A stretch of 64,000 nt of DNA from Prostheceraeus crozeri. Lineage: Eukaryota; Platyhelminthes; Polycladida; Euryleptidae. The notes beneath the pieces are model-generated. The model was given only the letters and a program-made list of their open reading frames with translations, was not told the DNA's origin and ran no database searches. Shown piece by piece: positions 35,957 to 45,896 of the stretch (its first letter is position 1; each line of letters opens with the position of its first letter). The stretch is from contig CAJQUW010001866.1 of NCBI GenBank assembly GCA_907163375.1, forward strand, positions 62,001 to 126,000. The letters are read 5' to 3'. The translations under genes and the position numbers were made by a program.

Positions 35957-38470
35957 GTATGCCACTGTACAAAGTTTTAGCTATTTATCTTATTACAATA
36001 TATCGTGGTTTACTCAAGAAGGGAGTGATCTTTTCTGTTTCGAATCATGAATATCATATTCATTGACATTGAATCAATATGCACGTATGTCAATACCTAA
36101 TTTCCTATTTTGTGATTTAGTTGTTGAGTGGTAAATCGGTTGTGACTTTGTTTGTCCTCATCATGTGAGCTGCCCTCTGAAACTAATTGATAAATATTAT
36201 CTGTATACATGCTGCGCCACAATAGACGAAGTGGTGCTCGCTGACCAATGCATATGATGCTTCTAAAACGCTGACATATTTCATGCAGTTGCAAGGGCGT
36301 CTACAATATTGCTCTACGGATGTTGACTTATTTATCTAACCGTACAAGATAGAAGAATTAATTGCATTATGGCCAAGATTTTTAACGCAATTAGTTCTGT
36401 GATATATATTGGAAATCGAATTGCTAAATATTTCTCTTATAAGCGAAATACAGCATTCTTCCGTGCACTTGCAATGCTACGCTTGGATTTGTACAATTAA
36501 GGCTTGACTCGTGAAAACTTTATCAATTACTAAATGACTTAAGAAGATATTCGTTCGCCATTTTTGAAACATCATCAGCGTAGAAGTTCTTGGAGAACAA
36601 ATGATATTGAAATACAAATTAATCTAATGTACTGTAAAAGTTCAATTTCGTCTTATCATAACCAATAGATAAAATTCAATCATGTTAAGCAAGCTTTGAT
36701 GATTTTCCGCCTAGGTATATCCGTTTAGGTGAAATAATTCATATCATGTACGACCACATAAGCCGTCTGTGAATTTGAATAAAATCAACTTAATACTCGA
36801 ATTTCACATTGCTGAAATGCAATATTATCTGCTAGTTAAGACAGGACCAAAGAGGCCCCAGTTTTTATATGGAAATAGATCCATACACTATCCAGTATCA
36901 GCAAAAATGCTCATCAATAAATTAAGGAAACGTGAAGTATTCCAGAACTCTATTAATGTGAAATGTGTAATCAGGACAAGAATATGTTCTTGTCACATTT
37001 TATGATCTTCAGTTTATTGCTGCAAGATTGTCAACACTGGTAGGTCGGAAGTAAAGATACCGTAATTACAAATTTTGTGAAAGATTTTGTAAAAGATCTA
37101 TATTTCGTATTTGCAAATACATGAAATGTGCGATTCCCTTCTCAAGCGTCAACAAGACTCTGCATGTGTTTACTTAGTTCCTCTCAGCAATCTGAAGATA
37201 GTCTGTATTCTATATCACTCAAGTAAAGCATAGCAAAACATTGTACTCCTGAGGACTCTGTCGAAAGCATGCATGTGTGTTTGATTCCGGATGGCAATTC
37301 TTAAACATTTTGGTAACTAACTTCATTATAGAGTACAGAATAATTAACAAAATGAAACGCAAGAAAATGCATCACATATAGCACATCACTAACACATATT
37401 TCGTACATCAAAAGCTATCATCATCAGTGCAAGGAAACTCTAATGCGCAATATGCTCACTTGAATAATTTGACAAAGAAATACTTCCAAGGGTTGGTCAC
37501 AGTAGATAGTCATATTAGGCTATATTTATAGCTCTATGAAAAGAAAATTTCCTTTAACACATGCACTCTTTATGAAATAGCATGATTAAATTTATAAAAA
37601 TGTGCAGCTATTTTTTCATATTCAAAAGCAAAGCTCAATGGCACTTATGTACTCTCTCATGGTATGTTACCTACCTAAGTTTCTTATGAACTATATAGTA
37701 ACAACGCTTGCAGTCTAAGTACAAGTATGTTAAGTATATGAAAAAATGTGATATTCATGCCGCAACATTTTACACCGTGCCACATACTATTAATTTTGTT
37801 CATTTGTTATTTGGGAATTGAAAATCACATCATTCGCACATTTTCCGCATTAGACAGCTTGTCAGGTAAGTTTACCCTCGGAGGGTCTGGAATCAATAAA
37901 ATATGCTGCTCTACAAAGTTCTACGCCATGATAAATTCTGAAAACAGAAGCATTGTACATGCCATCAACTAGTCAATCTTCGTTGATTCATCTATTGACT
38001 CAATTTTAGATCAAATTTGTGAATTGTCTTAAGACAATCTACAGCGACCAATTTTTACGAGAATTGTTTCAACCCAGCACTGTGCGCGTTATGTATATAA
38101 AACTTCCACCTATGGACGTATTTCTATTTCCCCACTAATCAACATGTCTCATCTACGCTTCCTTGCACTCATAATAAGTGTGTGCTAAATGACACATGTT
38201 TGCAACAAATGCAAACTATAATTATAGAATAAATGAAAAAATGTTTCTCTGAGTTGCGAAAAGACGGTTTAGTCATCATTTCAATGAGTCATCTGATACA
38301 TATAGTGAATAAATATCAAACAAATTCTAATGAAAACTAATCACTATGGGAAGGCTTTATCCAAATCACATACCAAACTTAACACAAAATGTGATGAAGG
38401 AAGTCAAAATCTACTCAAGGGGAAATGAATATTTCACAGACAACAAATAGTAAAACATCAACATACCTAC

Positions 38471-38497
38471 CTGTATTCAGGAAGCTTGTATGAAAGG
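38471..38497 (-). CDS. TIR-like gene, candidate 27-nt microexon
   Basis: GTCTCTCTTTACCAG|CC...ACAG|GTAGGT gives 27 nt with a good pyrimidine tract and donor. Phase 1 in and out lets it sit between exons 4 and 5 without shifting the frame (adds S-FHTSFLNT). A segment this short could be chance. Confidence 0.35.
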
Positions 38498-39905
38498 CTG
38501 GTAAAGAGAGACAGACTCAGAAGATAGACTCTCAGAGATGTCTCTCAGAAGACTCAGAGACTGACTGTTGAAATAAATGTAACAGCAGGCTCACCATGCG
38601 CTGTGAATCACACAATGGAGAAATGTTTGCAACTAATATTCAGTTTCAAGCAAAAATATCTTCCTTCTAAAGAATCTGTCAGCTCTTGAGATTCTCAGCG
38701 TTATCACCTTGTCAACATGAGACAAACAATAATCATCATGCTTATGAGGTCTTCTTTAATAAAATAAATCTGATGAAATTTAGGACATAAACTTGTGTAT
38801 CACTCAAAAAATCTTTTATGGAGTAAAAAGAATGAAGAGGAAACACATGCCGGTAAGAGGACCCCAGCGAGTAACTAAAGTAAGCAGCACGTCAACAGTC
38901 ATTGATTTAAGTTTGCTCACAGCCAAATAAAAGCAAAATACTTCAATCTAGTAACAAAGAGCAACATGTACACAACATACGTTTTCAAAATGCCCTCTAC
39001 AAAGTGGTCACAATTTGAATTGAAATTCCAAAAGTTGCTGTTAACGTCGAGTTACTTACAAGAGCTTGTACAGCAAATATAACCACGAATTATTCCTTAA
39101 TAAATCGAGAGATAATAATTTTTGCTTGATCATCTACGAGTAGAACCCATCGTTGACCGATTATAACAGTTTTCTTATCGACAGTTCAAAATTCACTTTC
39201 TACTCTGGCTATCAATGAAGGCTTGAGAGAGGCAAACACCACATGATAGATGAATGTGCTCCACCAAGATTTGCGAATGTAGATCTATGGATGCACCACT
39301 GCAAGCCCTGGGAAAAAAGATTTACCGGCTGTGTTGCGTGAAAGCCGCTTAAGATGATTCGGGAACTTAGAGCGCATGCTTAACTCGAACAGGCTGAAGA
39401 AGACACGGCTTCTAATAGTCCGGGAGCTACTGACGCTTTCTTCCCAAATTCGCGCACAAAGGGCTTAATTTCATGGATTTGTAGATCTTGAAACGCTGAA
39501 TACAAAAATCAAATTCTTAAGTGTCACAGCCAGTCGCTTTCGGTTATAGGCAAGTTTAAGGGATTCCCATTGGAATCCAATGGTAAAATTCAAGAAATAT
39601 CTATGGATTGTGAAACACTTAGCAATTTTCGTACATTTTCTTTTGCAGAAAGGAAACTATTTATTAGAATGCCATGAAATTTGAAACATGATTGAGTTCA
39701 GAACATCAACATCTGTATAAAAGTTGAAGTGAGTCACATGATTCAGTATTTGATATCTGAGAGCCTCTACAAAATGGGTGAAATCGCCAAAATTAAGTCA
39801 AAACATGAAATGTACTATCCATGGAATCCATACTATACATTTCCCCAGTTAGCAGAATGTTCACTAAGTAGGATCTATTTCGAGAATGACACTAGACCCC
39901 TGAGG

Positions 39906-39913
39906 GACGTTTC
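39906..39913. other. left 8-bp target duplication of hAT element, GACGTTTC
   Basis: Identical to 44338-44345, immediately outside the right terminal repeat. Confidence 0.9.
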
Positions 39914-39941
39914 CAGTGGTCGGATTTCGAAATTTCGCCAA

Positions 39942-40020
39942 TTTCGCGTATCGGCTCTGATTTCGCGTATAGGTCTGATTTCGCGTATTAGCGCTGATTT
40001 CGCGTATCAGCACTGATTTC
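39942..40020 (+). repeat. subterminal TTTCGCGTAT repeats of the hAT element
   Basis: Four tandem copies spaced about 18-20 bases, with three related copies near the opposite end (44255-44300). Such repeats are the usual transposase binding sites of hAT elements. Confidence 0.7.
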
Positions 40021-40464
40021 GTTTACTTTTGTTTTATGTACCCTAAGAGCAAGTATATATTTATGTGGCAACACAAGTTTACGTACTATAAGTTTACAGG
40101 AACAAGTCCACTTACAGCGAACAAAAATAGATGATAGAGAGAATTTCGTCTTCTATCAGATGACATACATCTTATGGAGGACGCAGATAGGCATTTCAGT
40201 GATTTTCATGCTTTGTCAATACATCACACACAGAGCAATTTTATATAAATTTTGTAATCTCACTTAGCTAATTTGTTAGGGATGTGATTGACCAAGCGAA
40301 AAAAATCAGGAAACCAATTTTTGAAGGGGGCCCAATTACAGTCACTACTACATTAATAATAGAACCATTGGTTTGGGACATTCACACTGCCTGGTATATT
40401 TCGATTATAAGGAAGAAATGAAGGGGAACAAAATAAAAGCAAAAGCAACGCGCTAAGTAATGTA

Positions 40465-41862
40465 TACTCAGTGACAAAAAGAATGAAACAAGTCCTGATA
40501 TGAATACTTATGACTTAAACTTGGTTGTACTGTACGTTTGTTTGTTGTTTGTAAAAGGAGAACTCGAATGCTTTACTCAAAAACATTTCATTTGATACTC
40601 ATGAATTTAAAAACTTAAGTTAGAAACGGGTGTGACCACCGCGAGCATCCAAACAGGCATCGATGCGTGAGGGCATGGATGAGCACAGTCGCTGGATGAA
40701 TGCCAGGTCTAAGAGGTTCCACTGCTCGATCAGTCTGTCGGCCAACATCTTCAAAGACACTGGTGGGTGGTTGTACCTCTCCCTTACTCTGCGACCAAGT
40801 TCATCCCAGCAGTGCTCGATGTGGGAGAGGTCTGGAGAACGTGAGGGCCATTCCAAGGTTGGGATTCCACTGCTTGCTATCCTGTTAGAGACCACTGAAG
40901 CGCGATGGGGCCTTGCGTTGTCATCCTGAAAAATCAATTGATTCGATGTCACTGCTGAAACCACGACAGGTGTCACGATCTCGTCGGCATATCGCTGTCC
41001 TGTCAATGTTCCTTTCACTACGATTGCTGGTGTTTTTCCATCGTGCCAGATACCGGCCCAAACCATGACAACCGCCGCCGTACCGATCGTGTTCTTTGAT
41101 GCAACATGGAGCAAATCGTTCACTTGGCAAGCGATGAACACGGATCCGACCATCGTTGAAATCGAGAGTAAACCTCGATTCATCAGTCCAGAGCACACGT
41201 TCCCATTGACTGTCACTCCATGACTGATGACCTTGACACCACGTCACTCGTCTCCTTCGATGTTCCAGGCTCAGCGGAATTCTCACAGAGGGTCGTCGAG
41301 ACTGTATACCAGCTTCTCGCAATGTTCGATATGCAGTTCGAATGCTACAGGCAACGTTCCCAGCAACCTTCCAGTACACAATTAGCTTCGGGACGGACAC
41401 AAATCTGTTTCTTTTAGCAGCTAAAACTAAGCGTGCATCTGTCCGCTTGGATGATACCCTTGGTCTTCCTGATCCGTTCTTCTTTTCCACATTTCCTTCT
41501 GCTTTCCAACGACACCACCACCTCCATATAACGACCCTTGAAATGTTCAATTTTTTCGCAACAGTTGTAGAACTTTGCCCACAACGCATCATCCCAATTG
41601 CCATTCCTCTGGTAAAGTTATCGTGCGCCATTTCATAAGTCAAATCTGGTCAGCAGTAGGTGGTGATTCTGTTCAACTTCTATCTGTTACTGTGATCAAT
41701 ATCAAATTTTGAAATTTGATGGTCCTATATCATTTCCCTTATCATATGGAGTTCAATGGTGATACATAGAAAGCGAGATATCATCTCAAACCATAGAAAA
41801 GAATGAAACAAACTTCCATTCAAGTCAATGATAGTTGGTTTCATTATTTATGTCAGTGATTA
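40465..41862 (-). mobile_element. Tc1-family transposon, about 1.4 kb
   Basis: The ends read TACTCAGTGACAAAAAGAATG on the left and the inverse TAATCACTGACATAAATAATG on the right, next to TA dinucleotides (40463-40464 and 41863-41864). It encloses a nearly intact Tc1 transposase on the minus strand. It sits inside the MITE. Confidence 0.85.
40620..41643 (-). pseudogene. Tc1 transposase (DD34E), one frameshift
   Basis: A TA-targeting cut-and-paste transposase. The N-terminal half (41643-about 41075) has the paired helix-turn-helix (QSSTTVAKKLNISRVVIWRW) and a second DNA-binding part ending in KNGSGRPRVSS. The first catalytic Asp is in WTDESRFTL. After a frameshift near 41070, at the conserved GGG-MVW region, the rest reads in another frame with the second Asp in FQDDNARPHRA and the Glu in SPDLSHIEHCWDELGRR, 34 residues apart. 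It ends DARGGHTRF at 40620. Only the one lesion was seen. Confidence 0.9.
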
Positions 41863-42142
41863 TATGCAGCCCATATAGTCTACGTGTATATTTAGTGTAT
41901 AGGCCTATTAATCTGTCCTGTACCAAAAATGACCGAAATCAACCAAAAAAAATCAGGATTTCCTGATAAATCAGGAAAAATCACATCCCTAATTTGTATT
42001 TGCAGTCTTTTTATCGTGTAAACAAACTTCTTTCATTCAAACAGGAAAATCAAGAAAGTTAATTCCTTTTGTTCACTTCAAAGGACATGCCGCATGTTAT
42101 AGGTGTGTAGATCTGAAGATTGATATCAACAAAAATATTAAC

Positions 42143-42318
42143 GATAAAGAAAAATTAACGTAGTCTCAAAATGCATCAGTTTATTGACAAATTTTCGTCA
42201 CAGACTTCATCAGGTGCACGATGCAAATGAACATTTGCATCGCGCACCTGATGAAGTCTGTGACAAAAATTTGTCAATAAACTGATGCATTTTGAGACTA
42301 CGTTAATTTTTCTTTATC
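42143..42318. repeat. 176-bp near-perfect palindrome
   Basis: Arms 42143-42229 and 42232-42318 (87 bases each) are inverted copies with two mismatches and only a 2-base spacer (ATGCAAATG-AA-CATTTGCAT at the centre). Each arm carries a CTGATGAAGTCTGTGAC motif. It would form a long hairpin in RNA or cruciform in DNA. Confidence 0.95.
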
Positions 42319-42833
42319 ATTTCCTAAGTCTCACGGCGATTACTTTTGAATAATAATAACATGTATAAATGGACAGTGACAGTGAAATACAGGATTTGAT
42401 ATGTAGCTACGTATCTGTAAAATTACTGATTGCGTTTTACCTGGAGATTTTATTAGCTTAATTTGTATTCGCAATATTCACGTGTCATTTGTTTGGCGTG
42501 TTCTGTTCATTCTTATGGAAAGGAAATTTTTCAGGAAAATAGAAACACCCAACCTTTCTTGATAAAATAAAATAGCATACAAAACCATATAATAAGAACA
42601 TATAAGATATTGTAGAATATAGAACATGTGTTTCCCACCATACTTGATTGTGATCATGGATCTTCCATAATTAGTATTTTATTGTTTACATGCACGATCT
42701 AGGTAAGAAAACTTGCGACTTCAACTTATGCGCCATCTACTTTATAACTTTATACAAATAGTAACACACACAAAAGTTTGCTTTATACGCCTATGCAACT
42801 AATAATGGCAAGCAATCCATTGAATTACACAGA

Positions 42834-43890
42834 TTAGTCTTTTTTGTCGAAGCGCGAATATTTGTTACTCGGCATAGAAGAATCTGAGAATTGGTGTACA
42901 TGTCTTTTTAGAATCACATCGAGTGCTCTACTGCGCGCGGCTTCTGTTTTCATTTCTAATGCATTCTTTTCTTGTCGAAGATCCATCAGGTCTTTCTCGG
43001 CTTTTCTGGCCTGCTGCAATGCATTCTCTGCAAGAGATGTTAGTCGCCGTTGCTCATCTTCCTTTTTCTTAAGAGGAGTTGCGATGTCTTCCATCTCAGT
43101 CGCGTGCTTTCGAATACTTTCGTTTCTGTTCATTTCCTCGTTCAATTCTTTTCGTAGACGCTCTTCTAATTTCTGTTTTTTTTCTTCCCGTTCTTTTCGT
43201 TGCTCCTGCTTCCATGCTTCATATTTCGAATGCGATGCCGTGTATGAATCTCTGAGTTGACGATCTATTTTCAATGTAGAGCTGTCCAATTTTTTGCTGT
43301 TGAGAACAGACTTACTGACGGACAACGCCTTTATGGTTTCAGAACCCAGCGATCGACGTTTCTTAGTTATTACATCGGATAGACCCGAAAAAATACGTTC
43401 GACCTCCGCGTTTCCATGTGGTAAAATAAAAATCGCTTTGGCGACTTTTACGAGGGTTGGTGTCTTTCCCACCTTGTCGACTTTCGACCAAAATTCTCCT
43501 ACATCGTTTTCATAGGCGTTTTTACCAGACTCTGATGAAGCCTAATCTCGACTTGCAATGTCGATTGGTCGATATCTCCTAAAATGTTAGGGATGGCTTT
43601 GACGAATTTAAAAACCCATTTCTCATAATGGTCACTCTGTTGGTACAGAGGACTTAAAAATCGTGAAGCCCTCAGTAGCTCGTTCCCGAAAGGCAAATAG
43701 TCGCTCAATCTTTTTGTAATTTCCATGAAAAAGGCTTTCATGATCTTGAAGGCGATTGCCTGGTTGGGCCTGATAAATCTGAGAAGATTTTTCGAGCTTT
43801 TTCACCAATGATGATGTTGTAGGCGTTGTGTATATGATCAAAGTTGGATACATCAATTTTCCAGCATCGGGAAGGGATCTGATCAATTGA
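42834..43890 (-). pseudogene. hAT transposase C-terminal part with long coiled-coil tail, broken
   Basis: Reading right to left, a helical region (NYKKIERLFAFRE, then FGNELLRASRFLSPLYQQS) leads into the hAT dimerisation domain: GEFWSKVDK, TLVKVAKAIFILPHGNAEVE, RIFSGLSDVITKKRRSL. Frameshifts near 43700 and 43490 separate the pieces. Beyond the dimerisation domain the frame continues for about 150 residues of charged heptad-like sequence (EQRKEREEKKQKLEERL and so on) and ends NKYSRFDKKD. The N-terminal zinc finger and most of the catalytic core are missing or beyond recognition. The tail is longer than in textbook hAT proteins. Confidence 0.75.
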
Positions 43891-44337
43891 TATATTTCTG
43901 AAAATCATATTCTCAGAATGAAGTACTAACATAATTCTTATGTTAACCTCAGCATATTCACAAGCAACATACATTCGTGTGTAAAATGGATCTGGAAAAG
44001 GTAAAAATATTAATAAATCCATCGCATATCATATGGAACATCGCAGTTCAAACTTAATTCAGATAGAGTTACAAACTTAATGATAAGATGTTAAATAATG
44101 CCTAGTTAGTCACAAGTATAAAACACATAAAGCAGTTCATAAACTCTATCGAAGATTGATATTATGAATGAGAATTAGAATATCAATATCAAGTTATCTA
44201 GTGACAAGAGCATTAGCTCGCGGTATATATTATAATATATCTAAGTGCATAATTTCGTTCGCGTATGAATCCTCAATTTCGCGTATTCGCGTATTTCCAG
44301 TCAAATTCGCGAAATTCGCGTCAGAATCCGACCACTG

Positions 44338-44345
44338 GACGTTTC
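44338..44345. other. right 8-bp target duplication of hAT element, GACGTTTC
   Basis: Perfect match to 39906-39913. Confidence 0.9.
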
Positions 44346-44873
44346 TTGATGACTAATTTTACTTGATTCATGATGTTCAATGAAATTCACGCTTCACATT
44401 GAAATTCGCGCTCAATGGCAGCTCCCTAGTCTAAAGAAAAGCTGTTCACAGAGCACTTATAGTAGTTGTTGATCTAAGTACTGTAATAAAAATTGGAAGA
44501 TTTTATAGGCCTTCAAGCACTGCCATCCAGAAATGATTAATTCAGAAACCGACCACCGGCCGGCCGCCTCGGAAAAATAAATAATTCGCCGGGTTTTTTC
44601 GCCAGTACAGTACTTTACGTCGCTGCTAACTTCAGCAAATTCCCTTTAATGTGCAATTGAGATCTAGAATTCTACAGGAGTGCTGTTCTGTCTAAAAAAT
44701 TGAGAGCCGCTGCAAGCAAATGCTTTTACTCGGAAATTCTGCGTTAGTACCTAACCTGCTTCATGTTGTTTGCGTTTCATCTAGGGCGAAGCCTTGATAC
44801 AGGAGAATTTTCTATGATGAATCGCCATTTGCGAGACAGTAAATTGTTTTACAGAATTGGTAATATGTAAGAT

Positions 44874-45520
44874 CAGAGATGGAAACCGGCCGAGATTTTC
44901 GGGCCGGTCCGGTCCGGCGGCCGGCAACTTCCAGGCACAGGCCGACAACAGGCCGGCAACACTCCAACCCCAGGCCGGTCTGGTCCAGCAACCTCCAGGA
45001 ACAGGCCGGCAACAGTACCACTTTAGGTCAGTTTCGCACCAGTAACGTAACCCGTTGACACACAATAGCATTCACATGTAGAACTGGCTGGAATGCCAGA
45101 TTTTAATTAGATGTTTCAGCGGGAGTCTTAATTAAATGCACATCATAATCCGTAATAATCTGGATTTCAATGAATAATAATGTAGGTAGTGAATAAGAGG
45201 GAAGGGATAAGATGTTTCTTTTCGGAAGCCTCAATTATACCATTACCATTAAACGAGGTTTGACCGTAGATATTTTCAAAATCACCATAAATGTACAAAG
45301 TAATTGTTAACTAAAATCATTTCCAATATGCTGAAAGATGTAAACTAATAAATCAAATAATAGTAAAGTTAAATTGGCTTAACAAAGTGATCAAAAGACA
45401 TTTCTCAAACAAAGAAATATCTTGCTTGGTGATAAATTTGGTGATTACTTAAAAAAGTAAAAGTCGGCTTGAAAGACAGGCCGGGGTGGCCTAGGCCGGT
45501 AAGGCCGGCTTCCATCCCTG
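44874..45520. mobile_element. hAT-type MITE, 647 bp, GGCCGGC-rich
   Basis: The ends are CAGAGATGGAAACCGGCC and, inverted, CAGGGATGGAAGCCGGCC. Perfect 8-bp target duplications TGTAAGAT flank it (44866-44873 and 45521-45528). The left 140 bases hold repeated CAGGCCGGCAAC units (near 44930-45015). The rest is AT-rich and non-coding. Confidence 0.88.
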
Positions 45521-45896
45521 TGTAAGATATAACTAAATAATAACCAATCACACTTTTCAGATCGGAAACTATTACAATATTATTTTTTCTGATATGCATA
45601 TTCTTCTCTTAAATACGTAGTCGATCTCGCAATGTGATGAGTATGTCTCTTATTCAATATGTTACTTTAGCGACATGACGTCAGTATAGCTGATGCATAA
45701 AATGAACGAAAATTCAACATCACTATCAATGCATCGAACACTGCGCAATAAACATAAACAGCTGTGATCGATTAGCTAGAACAATTCATATACCAGACTT
45801 CTCATCGTAAAATCAATTATTCGAAAATTGCAATGTGTAGCGAGAATTAAACCTAGTAGTTTTGAGATTAAAACATACTTGGTCTATGCATGGTGG

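Larger units (their letters stand above)
34602..35990 (+). mobile_element. Penelope-like retroelement, 5'-truncated, with inverted 5' piece
   Basis: The element carries an RT/GIY-YIG reading frame (34668-35843) and a 3' tail. Its 5' end is truncated within the RT. Just before it, 34602-34665 is an inverted copy of 34854-34917 (64 bp, two differences). Such 5' inversions are typical of Penelope-like elements. The tail contains a hammerhead-like motif at 35931-35956. The exact 3' end is not seen; 35990 is an estimate. Confidence 0.85.
40278..41990. mobile_element. hAT-like MITE, interrupted by a Tc1 element
   Basis: AGGGATGTGATT at 40278 and its inverse ending at 41990 form the ends. The flanks are AATTTGTT and AATTTGTA, an 8-bp duplication with one difference. 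Without the Tc1 the element is only about 313 bp. An AATCAGGAAA-type motif is shared near both ends. It has no coding capacity. Confidence 0.7.
39914..44337 (-). mobile_element. hAT-family DNA transposon, 4.4 kb, carrying nested insertions
   Basis: Terminal inverted repeats CAGTGGTCGGATT (left) and its inverse (right) are flanked by perfect 8-bp duplications GACGTTTC. Subterminal CGCGTAT repeats occur on both sides: four copies of TTTCGCGTAT at 39942-40010 and three CGCGTAT at 44255-44300. A decayed hAT transposase lies on the minus strand at 42834-43890. A MITE with its own Tc1 insertion (40278-41990) and a 176-bp palindrome (42143-42318) lie in the left half. Confidence 0.9.
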
